This document shows positions 1 through 7,743 of a DNA stretch of 19,219 nucleotides, piece after piece. Numbering within the stretch: position 1 is the first letter of the stretch; the number at the start of each line of letters is the position of its first letter. This stretch comes from Archangium sp. (GTDB lineage Bacteria > Myxococcota > Myxococcia > Myxococcales > Myxococcaceae). The translations under genes and the position numbers were made by a program. Location: contig JAEUJR010000927.1 of the NCBI GenBank assembly GCA_016793585.1, forward strand, positions 1 through 19,219. Direction: 5' to 3'. The notes below the pieces were generated by a model, which ran no database searches, was not told where the DNA came from, and saw nothing but the letters and a program-made list of their open reading frames with translations.

Positions 1-420
1 CTTCGACGCGCGGCGCGAGGGCATGTCGTGGCTGCGTTTGATCTCTTCGCAGACGACCTCGATCTCGCGGCCCAGCTCGTCGGGGTCGAAGGCCGAGTTC
101 CGAATCGCGTCGGCCAGCACGTCGAGGCCCTCGCGCGCGAAGCGGCTCGCCATCACCACGTGGTAGACGGTCTGGTCGAAGCTCGTCCACGCGTTGATCT
201 CACCGCCGTGCGCTTCGATGCTGCGCGCAATCTCTCCAGGGCCGCGCCGCTTCGTGCCCTTGAACAACATGTGCTCGTGCAGGTGGGCGAGGCCGACCTC
301 GTCGGGCGCTTCGTCGGCGCTGCCGACCTTCACCCAGAGCTGAAACGCTGCCACTGGAGCCGAGTGGTTCTCTTCGAGGACGACCGTGAGGCCGTTGGGC
401 AAGCGGAATCGTGACGCCAT
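1..420 (-). CDS. M16 family zinc metalloprotease, N-terminal part (3' end outside window)
   Basis: The minus frame opens at an ATG at 420 and runs without a stop to the left edge, giving the first 140 residues. It carries the inverted zinc motif HxxEH (H46, E49, H50 within HLHEH). About 75 residues later an acidic pair (E125/E126, in VVCEEI) stands where M16 enzymes keep their third zinc ligand. The intermediate M16 signature GGEINAWTSFDQTVYH (72-87) is also clear. Family members cleave peptides in a clamshell of two or four M16 domains; many bacterial ones are periplasmic or processing peptidases. No signal peptide is visible at this start, since the protein begins directly with the first beta strand (FRLPNGLTVVLEEN). 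An in-frame GTG at 429 would add only three residues. It is transcribed divergently from the coiled-coil gene. Family assignment is firm; substrate and full length cannot be seen. Confidence 0.93.
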   Translation of the reverse strand, partial: MASRFRLPNGLTVVLEENHSAPVAAFQLWVKVGSADEAPDEVGLAHLHEHMLFKGTKRRGPGEIARSIEAHGGEINAWTSFDQTVYHVVMASRFAREGLDVLADAIRNSAFDPDELGREIEVVCEEIKRSHDMPSRRASK

Positions 421-476
421 GGCGGGCACGCTCGCATCCTCGCTCCACTGAAGGAAGAGGGTTAGGGTTGGCGCCC
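421..476. promoter_or_regulatory. Short divergent intergenic region between M16 protease and coiled-coil gene
   Basis: Only about 56 bases separate the M16 protease ATG (420, minus) from the chosen GTG of the coiled-coil gene (477, plus), so both promoters must lie here or inside the neighbouring 5' ends. A purine-rich stretch (AAGGAAGAGG, 451-460) and TAGGG (463-467) are candidate ribosome-binding sequences for the plus gene. No convincing -35/-10 pair is visible. Confidence 0.35.
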
Positions 477-3113
477 GTGGCCGTGAACGATGATCCGCTC
501 TTCGAGCTGCGCGAAGAGCTGAACGACGAAGACGAACCCCTGTGCGGTCCCGCGCCCGCGAAGAAGCCGGCGACGGGAGGCTTCGTCGTGCCACCGCAGG
601 GCGCGTCACCGGCCAACGGTGTTCCGTCGGCGCCGCCACCGCCGCTCCCGCCGCCGCTGCCCAAACGGTCGACGGGTCAGACGGGCGCGCTGCAGCCTGC
701 TCCCGCGACGTCACCGCCGACGCCGACGCGCGCACCCTCGACGTCTCCTGCGCGAGGCCTTCCCGCGGCGAAGCCTGCCACCGGCCAGTTCCCCACCGCG
801 CCAGCCGTGCAGTACCAGGTGACCGGCCTGCCGACGTTGCCCCCGATGGTGCAGCGGCCGACCGGCGACCCGTTTCAGGAGCCTCCCGAGCCCCGCCTGC
901 CGCCCGGCGCCGACCCTGAAGAGAAGCTGCGCAGCTTTCGCGCGGTCATCAAAGGCAAAGACGAAGCGCTGGGCCGCGGCCGCTCGCTCTACCAGGCCGT
1001 CGACGCCGAGTCGCAGCACCTGCGCGTCATCGCCACGCAGCTTCGTGGGCAGCTCGAAGCGGCGGCCATCGAGCTGCAGAAGGCCTCGGAGTACCCGCAG
1101 CAGCTGCAGCACCTGAGGGAGCTGCTCGAGAAGGACACGATTCGGGCCGACGAGGCCGAACAGAAGATGCAGGACATCGTCGCCCGCATCGCGCAGGTCG
1201 ATGCCGAACGACGAGACCTCGCCAACGCCGTCACCGAGCTCGAGGCGCAGAACCAGCAGCTCAGCGCGCGCGTCGAAGAAGAGCGCAAGACGCGCGAGAT
1301 GCTGGCCGACGAGCTCATCGGCGCGAAAGAGGCGCTGGGCCTGGCGCAAGACCGCGTCGCCGACCTCGCCAACCGCCTCACCGAAGGCAAGGGCCTCTAC
1401 GAGAACGCGAACGCCCAGGCCCAGGCGTTCGCCGCCGAGAAGCAGCGCCTCGAGACCGACCTCGCCGCAGCGCGCGCCGACCTGGCCGCGGCGACGGGTG
1501 AACGCGACCTCTTCAAAGGAGAGCTCGACGGCACCCAGCTCGAGACCGAGTCGCTGCGCCAGCGGGCCGAGACCCTCGAGAAGCAGCTCGCCGAAGCCAC
1601 GCAGAAGGTGGCCACCTTCGAGAGCGAGCAGGAGTGGTCGAAGAGCACGCTCGAGCAGTCGACCGGCCGCACCCAGGAGCTCGAGGCCCAGCTCGCCGAC
1701 CTGAAGGGCCAGCTCGACGCCGTGCAGGGGCAGCTGCAGGAGCGCACCGACTTCGCCGATCAGCTCGCCGTCGACCTCGAGCGTGAACGCACCGAAGCCA
1801 GGACGCGTATCGAGTCGCTCGAGGCGAACCTGCGCGAGGTGCAGGGCGTCGCGCGCTCGGCGGCGGGAACGCTGCAGGCGCAGCTGCAGCAGGCGCAGGC
1901 CGAGGTGCAGCGCCTGAACGCTGCGATGGAGGAGCAGGCCAGCCTGCTCCAGACCGCGCAAGACGACGCCGCCACGCTCCACGCGCGCGTGGCCGACCTC
2001 GACGGGCAGCTCAGCGCCATCACCGAGGTGAAGGATCAGGCCGAGGCGCGGCTCGCCGAGCTCGAGGCGACGTACGCGCAGCTGTCGCCCCGCGCGCAGG
2101 CGGCTGACCAGGCCGAGGCGCGGCTCTCTGAGCTCGAGGGCACGCTCGCGCAGCTCTCGCCCCGCGCGCAGGCTGCCGACGAGGCCGAGCGCCGGGTGGC
2201 CGAGCTCGAGGCCCAGCTCGCCGACGCCGAGTCACGCGTGGTCGCCGCCGACACGCGCGCGGCCGAGAACCAGGGCTCGGCCGAGGCCGCGCAGCAGGGC
2301 ATCGACCAGGCCGAAGCGCGCGCCGCCGACCTCGAGCAGCAGATCGCGCATGCGCGCACGCAGGTCGCCGAGGCGACGCGCCGCGCCGATGCCGCCGAGG
2401 CGAAGGCGAAGAGCTACGAGCAGCAGGCGCGCGACGTGTTCGGCAAGGTGACCGACGCGCAGTCGCAGCTGCAGGAGCTCGAGAACGCCCGCGGCGCCGC
2501 CGAGTCGCGCGTGGCCGCGCTCGAAGCAAAGGTGAAAGAGACCGCCGAGAAGCTGCGCGCCGCCGAGACGAAGGCCGCGCAGAACGAGGCGCGCGCTGCC
2601 CAGGCCGAGGCTCGCGCCAAAGACGCGCAGAACCGCGCCGAGCAGTCGTCGCGCAACGCCGCCTCGGGGGCCGACGCGAAGGCGAAAGAGCTCAAGAGCC
2701 AGCTCGACGCGTCGCTCGCCAACGAGCGCGTGCTGCAGCAGGAGATCGCCGCGATGCAGGCGCAGGAGATCACCCTCAAGTCCGAGCTGTCGGCGAACGA
2801 GGGCCGCGCGCAGGAGCTCGAGCAGGAGCTGTCGTCGGCCAGCTCGCGGGCCCAGTCGCTCGAGCAGGAGCTCTCGGACATGAAGACGAAGCTCGACGCT
2901 GCGATTCAGAAGGCGGCCGAGGCGCAGGTCGCCGCGAAGAAGCAGCCCCAGACGACGCCTTCGGGTGGCACCGCGAGCGCGGCCGAGCTCGAGAAGCTCA
3001 AGACCGACAACGCGGCGATGAAGAAGAAGCTGATGGCCGCAGAGAACGCCATCGAGCTGGCCGCGAGCCTCAAGGCGAAGGTGGCCCGTCTCGAGGCCCA
3101 GCTGAAGAAGTAG
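477..3113 (+). CDS. Large Pro-rich and coiled-coil protein of unknown function
   Basis: From GTG 477 the product is about 878 residues. After a short acidic head, residues about 22-148 are Pro/Ala/Thr-rich and contain the recurring motif (K/R)-P-A-T-G-x-F (29-36 and 98-105), with looser copies at 63-72 and 126-133. From about residue 150 to the end it is almost unbroken heptad sequence rich in Ala, Glu, Gln, Leu and Arg (AELEAQL-type), ending in Lys-Lys. A 24-residue unit starting D(Q/E)AEAR is tandemly repeated at DNA 2034-2105, 2106-2177 and, diverged, 2178-2249. No signal peptide or membrane segment is seen, so a cytoplasmic filament or scaffold is the simplest reading. Myxobacterial motility and polarity proteins such as AglZ also have long coiled coils, but the receiver domain of AglZ is absent. 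The start is uncertain: ATG 411 would overlap the divergent protease, and TTG 468 and GTG 483 are alternatives. Confidence 0.85.
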   Translation: MAVNDDPLFELREELNDEDEPLCGPAPAKKPATGGFVVPPQGASPANGVPSAPPPPLPPPLPKRSTGQTGALQPAPATSPPTPTRAPSTSPARGLPAAKPATGQFPTAPAVQYQVTGLPTLPPMVQRPTGDPFQEPPEPRLPPGADPEEKLRSFRAVIKGKDEALGRGRSLYQAVDAESQHLRVIATQLRGQLEAAAIELQKASEYPQQLQHLRELLEKDTIRADEAEQKMQDIVARIAQVDAERRDLANAVTELEAQNQQLSARVEEERKTREMLADELIGAKEALGLAQDRVADLANRLTEGKGLYENANAQAQAFAAEKQRLETDLAAARADLAAATGERDLFKGELDGTQLETESLRQRAETLEKQLAEATQKVATFESEQEWSKSTLEQSTGRTQELEAQLADLKGQLDAVQGQLQERTDFADQLAVDLERERTEARTRIESLEANLREVQGVARSAAGTLQAQLQQAQAEVQRLNAAMEEQASLLQTAQDDAATLHARVADLDGQLSAITEVKDQAEARLAELEATYAQLSPRAQAADQAEARLSELEGTLAQLSPRAQAADEAERRVAELEAQLADAESRVVAADTRAAENQGSAEAAQQGIDQAEARAADLEQQIAHARTQVAEATRRADAAEAKAKSYEQQARDVFGKVTDAQSQLQELENARGAAESRVAALEAKVKETAEKLRAAETKAAQNEARAAQAEARAKDAQNRAEQSSRNAASGADAKAKELKSQLDASLANERVLQQEIAAMQAQEITLKSELSANEGRAQELEQELSSASSRAQSLEQELSDMKTKLDAAIQKAAEAQVAAKKQPQTTPSGGTASAAELEKLKTDNAAMKKKLMAAENAIELAASLKAKVARLEAQLKK
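2034..2249 (+). repeat. 72-base in-frame tandem repeat, 3 copies (two near-identical, one diverged)
   Basis: Copies begin at 2034, 2106 and 2178. The first two encode the 24-residue units DQAEARLAELEATYAQLSPR plus AQAA and DQAEARLSELEGTLAQLSPR plus AQAA. The third starts DEAERRVAELEAQLADAESR and has drifted. The Pro in SPR interrupts the coiled coil once per copy. The unit is 24 rather than 21 or 28 residues, so it shifts heptad phase. Confidence 0.8.
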
Positions 3114-3452
3114 TCAGACGGGGGCGGGCTCGACCAGCCCGGCTTCGTACAGGCGCAGGAGCGAGTCCTTCACGCTCTGGCGCGAGATGCCGAGGTCGGT
3201 GAACGCCTTCTCGATGTCTTCCACGCGCAGCGGCGCCGGCGCGAGCTCGGTCACGTACGTCGCGTCGTCGGGGCTGATCTTGAACGACTTCGCCCACTCA
3301 CCCTGCGCGGTGTCGAAGGCCGACTTGCCGTGATTCTGCGCAGCGGCGAGCGCCGTCTTCCACGAGGTGTGCGCCTCTTCACCCTTGGCGGTGAGGCGGA
3401 AACGCTGGCTGCGGGCCCACTTGAGGCGTGGGCGGGACTCCTCGGTCGTCAT
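3114..3452 (-). CDS. Hypothetical protein with winged-helix-like C-terminus
   Basis: This 112-residue protein starts at ATG 3452, with AGGGA about nine bases upstream. I do not recognise the family. The N-terminus is basic and Trp-containing (RPRLKWARSQRFRLTAKGEEA). The middle (28-60) looks helical. Residues 76-109 (VEDIEKAFTDLGISRQSVKDSLLRL then YEAGLVEP) have the spacing of a helix-turn-helix plus wing, like the C-terminal part of small winged-helix regulators. There is no signal peptide or membrane segment. Its stop (3114-3116) directly follows the stop of the coiled-coil gene (3111-3113), so the two transcripts converge with no terminator space. Base composition and codon use fit a genuine gene. 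A DNA-binding role is only an inference. Confidence 0.7.
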   Translation of the reverse strand: MTTEESRPRLKWARSQRFRLTAKGEEAHTSWKTALAAAQNHGKSAFDTAQGEWAKSFKISPDDATYVTELAPAPLRVEDIEKAFTDLGISRQSVKDSLLRLYEAGLVEPAPV

Positions 3453-3557
3453 GCCGTCGTCCCTAGCACCCCTTCCCGGAAGAAAGGGAGATGGACTTGC
3501 GCGGCCCTGCCCGGTGGAGCAACAGATGGCTCCGTGGCTTCATCTCCCCGCGCGCCG
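3453..3557. promoter_or_regulatory. Divergent intergenic region between the winged-helix-like gene and hemW
   Basis: About 105 bases between two divergently transcribed starts (3452 minus, 3558 plus) must contain both promoters. I see no clear Shine-Dalgarno before the hemW ATG and no standout inverted repeat. An in-frame GTG at 3534 is an alternative hemW start. Confidence 0.3.
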
Positions 3558-4727
3558 ATGGACGAGCTGACGAACCTCAGCGCGGCGCGCTTCGCCGTCT
3601 ACGTTCACTTCCCGTACTGCCTCTCGAAGTGCCCGTACTGCGACTTCGCCTCGACGGCCGCGAAGCAGGTTCCCGAGGAGCGCTACACGCAGGCGATTGT
3701 GCGCGAGCTCGACCAGCGCGCCGCCACGCTGTCGCCGCGCACCGTCGACGCCATCTTCATCGGCGGCGGCACGCCCTCGTTGTGGAACCCCACGCACGTG
3801 AACGAGGTGTTGAGCGCGGTGGCGAAGCGTTTCCCCCTGGGTGACGGCTGCGAGGTGACGCTCGAGGCGAACCCGGGCGCGAGCGACGAGGCGCGCTTCT
3901 CGGGCTTTCTGGCTGCGGGCGTGAACCGGCTCTCCATTGGCGTGCAGTCGTTCACCCCGGCGACGCTCGCGAAGCTGGGCCGGTCGCACGATGGAGACGC
4001 GGCCAAACGCGCGGTGCGAGCGGCGAGAGACGCGGGGTTCGGCAACGTCTCGATGGACTTCATCTACGGCGTGCAGGGCCAGACGGTCGACGAGGTGCGG
4101 CGCGACGCAGAGACGGCGGTGTCGTTGGGCACCGAGCACCTGTCGGCCTACGCGCTCACGCTCGACGCCGAGTCGCTCGCCGAAGAGGTGCCGCTCGCGA
4201 AGCAGCTGGCGCGCGGCGAGGTGCAGCTGCCTGCCGACGAGACGGTGGTGGCGATGCAGCGCGTGGTGCGTGACGTGTACCGCCAGGCGGGGCTCCATCG
4301 GTACGAGGTGTCGAACTACGCGAAGCCCGGCTTCCACTCGCGCCACAACGCCACGTACTGGACCGGGGGTGACTGGCTCGCGCTCGGCGTCGGCGCGACG
4401 GGCTCCCTCGGAGGAACGCGCTATTCGAACCAGCGCAGCGCCGAGAAGTACCTGGTCGAGGTGGAAGCAGGCCGGCTGCCGCAGAAGTCGGTCGAGGCGC
4501 TCTCGGTCGCCGAGCGGTTCGAAGAGCGCGTCGCGATGGGGCTGCGGCTGACCTCGGGCCTCGCCCTCGAGCAGGTCTGTCGTGACGCAGGCCAGTCGTA
4601 CGAGCAGCGGCGCGCGTTCGTCGAGCAGCTGGTGCGCGAAGGCCTCGCGGTGATGGACGGGCCGCGGCTGAAGCTCACCGACGAGGGCCTCGACGTGCAC
4701 AGCGCCATCAGCGCGCGCCTCATGTGA
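3558..4727 (+). CDS. hemW: HemW-like radical SAM heme chaperone (coproporphyrinogen III oxidase-like)
   Basis: This 389-residue cytoplasmic radical SAM protein has the usual HemW length. The [4Fe-4S] motif is C21-x3-C25-x2-C28 (HFPYCLSKCPYCDF). The position two residues after the last Cys is Phe30, not the fourth Cys of true HemN oxidases, which favours HemW, the protein that binds heme and delivers it to respiratory enzymes. The SAM-binding GGGTPS follows at about 68-73. Further HemW/HemN landmarks are the E-A-N-P-G segment, RLSIGVQSF, GRSHD, the SMDFIYGVQGQT stretch and YEVSNYAKPG with SRHNATYW. The C-terminal HemW domain is complete to the ALEQV and GL region. ATG 3558 was chosen because conserved sequence begins about ten residues later; GTG 3534 is possible. 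It converges with the MCP gene, with one base between stops. Older annotation would call it an oxygen-independent coproporphyrinogen oxidase, for which the evidence is weaker. Confidence 0.93.
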   Translation: MDELTNLSAARFAVYVHFPYCLSKCPYCDFASTAAKQVPEERYTQAIVRELDQRAATLSPRTVDAIFIGGGTPSLWNPTHVNEVLSAVAKRFPLGDGCEVTLEANPGASDEARFSGFLAAGVNRLSIGVQSFTPATLAKLGRSHDGDAAKRAVRAARDAGFGNVSMDFIYGVQGQTVDEVRRDAETAVSLGTEHLSAYALTLDAESLAEEVPLAKQLARGEVQLPADETVVAMQRVVRDVYRQAGLHRYEVSNYAKPGFHSRHNATYWTGGDWLALGVGATGSLGGTRYSNQRSAEKYLVEVEAGRLPQKSVEALSVAERFEERVAMGLRLTSGLALEQVCRDAGQSYEQRRAFVEQLVREGLAVMDGPRLKLTDEGLDVHSAISARLM

Positions 4728-4728
4728 G

Positions 4729-6150
4729 TCAGGCGGCGAGGGTGCCCACCAGCCCGTCGAGCTGCTCGGCCTCGCGAGAGAGGCGTTGGCTGGCTTCGGC
4801 CGATTGTCGGGCGCTCGAGCTGTTCGCCTCGGTGACGCGTTGGGCTTCGCCGACGAGGCTCGTCACGCTCGTCAGCCGCGCCTGCTGTTCCCGCGACGAG
4901 CGCTCGATGGTGCCGAGGTGCTGGGCCGTCTGCTGCGCGCTCGAGGCGATGCTCGAGAAACGCCCCGAGACGCTCGAGGCGAGGGAGCTGGCTTGCTGGC
5001 TCAGCTTCATGGCCTCCTTCAGGCGCTCCTGCGTGCGCCTCGACGCGTCTTTGCTGCGCTGGGCGAGGTCGCGCACCTCGGACGCCACGACGGCGAACGC
5101 CTTGCCCGACGCGCCAGCGCGTGCGGCCTCGACTGCCGCGTTGAGCGCCACGAGGTTCGTCTGCAAGGCGAGCTCGTCGATGTCGTCGATGATGACGGTG
5201 CTGTCCTTCGACGAGGTGGCGATGCGCTGCATGAGGTTGGCGAGCTCATTCATCGCCTCGCTCGCCTGGTTGGCCTGCTCGCTCACCGCGCGCGCCTGCT
5301 CGACGGAGTGTTGCGCTTCGTCGTGGGCGCTGCTCGACGAGGTGACGAGGTCGCGCACCTCTCCGGCGGTGCGGTCGAAGAGGCTGGCCTGAAGGCCGGC
5401 GCCGTCTGCCACCGACTGGCTCATGGTCGACAGCCCCGACGACGTGTTCGCGATGACGTTCGCCGAGGCCGCGACCCGCTCGAGCTTCTCGTCGAGCTGC
5501 GAGAGGGCGTCGTTGAGCGCGGTCTGCACGGCGTCGAACTCGGGCGCGTACTGGCCGTCGAGCCGCGCCGAGAGGTCGCCCCGCCGCATGCGCTCGTTGA
5601 TGGTGCGCGTGGCCATGGCGAGGCGGCCCGTCTGTCGCTTCATCCACCGCGCCGCGAGCGTCGAGATGGTGACGATGAGGGCGAGCGCGAGGCCACACGC
5701 GCCCAGCAACGAGAGCAGGTCACCTCGCAGCGCGGCGTCGTCGTCGCGGCGTTGCTTCTCGATGACGTCGTCGAGCTGGCGAACGAGCTCGGCCAGGCGC
5801 TCCGCAGAGGCGCCGGAGCCCAGCGTCTGCATGACCGCGAGGCGCAGCGGCTCGAGGGTGGCGTCGGGCACTGGCGCTGCGAGCTGGGCTGCGAGCGCGT
5901 CGGCCGCCGCGGCGAGGCGTGGGTCGGCCCGAGTCGTGAGCGCGAGCAGCTCGGCTTCGCGGGCGCGATGGCGCAGCGTCTGGGCTGCTTCTTTCGTCGC
6001 CGCCGCGCGCGCCTGCCGTTGGAACACCGACAACGTCACTCCGCCGACACCTCCCGCCGCCGCGAAGGCCGCTCCTGCCACGACGAGGTAGGTGTGAATC
6101 ACGCTGAGGCGCACGACGACCGGGCGTGCAGTGGGTGTGCCACCAGCCAA
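4729..6150 (-). CDS. Methyl-accepting chemotaxis protein (orphan transducer)
   Basis: This 473-residue inner-membrane transducer has TM1 at about 15-41, a small periplasmic region (about 45-143, helical, Ala/Leu-rich, no recognised sensor fold), TM2 at about 145-167, a HAMP-like linker (about 168-222) and a cytoplasmic signalling domain from about 225 to the end. The hairpin tip is unmistakable: [20 protein letters not shown], then [20 protein letters not shown] (325-363) and QRS, which contacts CheA/CheW. Candidate methylation pairs lie in the flanking helices. The C-terminus ([10 protein letters not shown]) lacks a CheR-tethering pentapeptide. No che genes are adjacent. The upstream-most start is TTG 6150; GTG 6114 would give a more typical short N-terminus ([11 protein letters not shown]) before TM1, so the start is unsure. 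The stop sits one base from the hemW stop. Confidence 0.95.
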   Translation of the reverse strand: MAGGTPTARPVVVRLSVIHTYLVVAGAAFAAAGGVGGVTLSVFQRQARAAATKEAAQTLRHRAREAELLALTTRADPRLAAAADALAAQLAAPVPDATLEPLRLAVMQTLGSGASAERLAELVRQLDDVIEKQRRDDDAALRGDLLSLLGACGLALALIVTISTLAARWMKRQTGRLAMATRTINERMRRGDLSARLDGQYAPEFDAVQTALNDALSQLDEKLERVAASANVIANTSSGLSTMSQSVADGAGLQASLFDRTAGEVRDLVTSSSSAHDEAQHSVEQARAVSEQANQASEAMNELANLMQRIATSSKDSTVIIDDIDELALQTNLVALNAAVEAARAGASGKAFAVVASEVRDLAQRSKDASRRTQERLKEAMKLSQQASSLASSVSGRFSSIASSAQQTAQHLGTIERSSREQQARLTSVTSLVGEAQRVTEANSSSARQSAEASQRLSREAEQLDGLVGTLAA

Positions 6151-6300
6151 TGGGGAGCACGACCCCGGCCGGCGTCAGAGGTGTGACGCGCGCACTCGTC
6201 TGATCAACCGCTCCCGAACCCGGGCCGGCGCGTGGGGTGGGTAGGGCACGCCCGCGCTGGTGACGCGTGACCGACTGCGTTCAGGGAGCGCTCGGGTAAG
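6151..6300. promoter_or_regulatory. Divergent intergenic region between MCP and TPR-DedA operon
   Basis: About 150 bases separate the MCP start (minus) from the TPR gene start (plus), so promoters for both directions are expected here. It contains GC-rich short palindromes (for example GAGCGCTC just before the plus start), but nothing I can call as a defined promoter or operator. Confidence 0.3.
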
Positions 6301-7128
6301 GTGCGCCGCGTGGGCTCGTCTGCATGGCTGCAGTGGATCATTCTGTCGGGGCTGACGGGCTCACCCGTTGGCTCGGCGCTCTTCCTGCTCGTGTTCTGGT
6401 TCGTCGTCGACCGGTTCACGCTCGGCCTGTTGCCCGACCCGATTCGCTGGGTGATGCGCTGGCGGCGCGCCGCGTTCCTCGAACGAACGCTGCTCGGAAA
6501 CCCGCACGACGGCCGCGCGCGCCTCGAGCTCGCGGGCTTGTACGTCGACCGCAAGAAGTACGCGCGCGCGCTCGAGCTGCTCAAGCCCAACCTCGAGAAG
6601 GGCGACCACGACGCGCAGACGTTGTTCACCATGGGCGTCGCGTGCCTCGGCGCGGGTTACGTCGAGCAGGGCGAGAAGCTGTTGGTGAGCGTCGACGAAG
6701 CGGCGCCCGGCTTTCGCGTGAACGAGGTCGACCTGCAGCGCGGCAAGTTCCGCCTCGCGCGCAAGGACTTCAAGGGCGCGAAGGAGGCGCTCGAGAACCT
6801 CGTCAAGGCGCGCTCGGGCACCATCGAAGGGCGCGTGATGCTGGCGCAGGCGCTCGAGGGGCTCGGTGACGACGGGGCCGGTGCGTTGATGAAGGACGCC
6901 GCGTGGAACGAGTACGTGAGCGCGCCCGGGTTTCAGCGCCGCAAGGAGCGCTTCTGGGCGTGGCGTGCGCGCCCCTCCCGGCCGGCGACGTACCTGCTCG
7001 TGCTGGTGCTCGGCCTCGTGCTCTTCGTGACGTTCGGCGTGCCGAAGCTGAACGCGTGGGCGGCGTCGATGAAGCGCGACCGCGGCGGCGCCTACGTCGA
7101 CCCCGGCCTGCAGGACCCCGACGAGTAG
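6301..7128 (+). CDS. Membrane protein with TPR repeats
   Basis: This 275-residue protein starts at GTG 6301 (GTG 6310 is also possible). A first membrane segment spans about 11-37. The middle (about 69-200) has helical pairs with TPR-like spacing, for example ARLELAGLYVDRKKYARALE (73-92), then QTLFTMGVACLGAGYVEQGE, then a copy around FRLARKDFKGAKEALENL. A second membrane segment lies at 230-247 (YLLVLVLGLVLFVTFGV), followed by a short polar tail ending DPDE. TPR domains mediate protein-protein contacts; here the repeats would sit between two membrane anchors. The stop TAG (7126-7128) is immediately followed by the ATG of the DedA gene, so the two are translationally coupled and probably act together. 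TPR identity is likely; the specific role is unknown. Confidence 0.85.
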   Translation: MRRVGSSAWLQWIILSGLTGSPVGSALFLLVFWFVVDRFTLGLLPDPIRWVMRWRRAAFLERTLLGNPHDGRARLELAGLYVDRKKYARALELLKPNLEKGDHDAQTLFTMGVACLGAGYVEQGEKLLVSVDEAAPGFRVNEVDLQRGKFRLARKDFKGAKEALENLVKARSGTIEGRVMLAQALEGLGDDGAGALMKDAAWNEYVSAPGFQRRKERFWAWRARPSRPATYLLVLVLGLVLFVTFGVPKLNAWAASMKRDRGGAYVDPGLQDPDE

Positions 7129-7743
7129 ATGCTCGACGCCTTCGACGCGCTGGTGCGGGGGCTCGGGCCGTGGGGCGTGCTGCTCCTCGGGCTGGGCGCG
7201 CTGCTCGAGTACGTCTTTCCTCCGTTTCCCGGCGACACGGTGACGCTGCTCGGTGGCGCGTACGCGGCGCGTGGCGACCACCCGGTCGTGCTCGTGCTGC
7301 TCTCGCTGATGGTGTTCAGCGTCGGTGGCATGGCGGCCATGTGGCGGCTGGGCGTGAGCCTCGGCACGCGCCTCGACCACGCGAAAGAAGGCCCGCTCTT
7401 CTTCGGCATCACGCACGCGCAGCTGCGTCGCGCGCAAGACACGATGCGTACGCGCGGCACCTGGGTGCTCGTGCTCAACCGGTTCATGCCCAGCTTTCGG
7501 GCCGTCGTGTTCGTCGCGGCCGGAGCGAGCGGCACGCCCTTGCCGCGAGTGTTGCTGCTCGGTGGTGTCTCGGCGCTCGCGTGGAACGCGCTGCTGCTCG
7601 GGGTCGGTGACGCCATTGGCGCGAAGGCCGACGAGCTCGAGGCCTGGCTGTCGAGGTACCGGCTCGTCGCGCTCGCCGTGACGGCGGTGGTGGTGCTCGT
7701 GCTCGTGGTGCGTTGGGCACTTCGCGGAAAGAAGGCCGCGTGA
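7129..7743 (+). CDS. DedA family (VTT domain) inner-membrane protein
   Basis: This 204-residue polytopic protein matches the DedA/VTT family in length and motifs. The first conserved block has Glu27 with PPFPGD (31-36) and the second is R118-F-M-P-S-F-R124, followed by the Gly/Ala-rich helix VVFVAAGASG. Hydrophobic segments occur at about 13-28, 52-72, 110-133, 140-160 and 178-197. DedA proteins act in membrane homeostasis; some are flippases for undecaprenyl phosphate or phosphatidylethanolamine, others affect proton-motive force and envelope-stress resistance. Which lipid this one moves cannot be told. The ATG follows the TPR gene's stop without a gap, and its own stop overlaps the next gene's GTG by four bases (GTGA), so it is the centre of a three-gene coupled operon. 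Confidence 0.92.
   Translation: MLDAFDALVRGLGPWGVLLLGLGALLEYVFPPFPGDTVTLLGGAYAARGDHPVVLVLLSLMVFSVGGMAAMWRLGVSLGTRLDHAKEGPLFFGITHAQLRRAQDTMRTRGTWVLVLNRFMPSFRAVVFVAAGASGTPLPRVLLLGGVSALAWNALLLGVGDAIGAKADELEAWLSRYRLVALAVTAVVVLVLVVRWALRGKKAA

Noticed and set aside
711..1982. Minus-strand open frame of about 423 codons rich in Leu/Gly/Arg inside the coiled-coil gene
   Set aside because: It mirrors the heptad repeats of the plus-strand coiled coil; the Leu-rich pattern is the reverse complement of Gln/Glu-rich codons.
3330..3557. N-terminal extension of HemW back to 3330
   Set aside because: It would overlap the divergent winged-helix-like gene, and the extra residues show no similarity to HemW; conserved sequence begins just after ATG 3558.
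4786..6186. Plus-strand open frame of about 466 codons opposite the chemoreceptor
   Set aside because: Composition is Arg/Gly/Leu-rich and lacks motifs, while the opposite strand encodes an unmistakable MCP hairpin.
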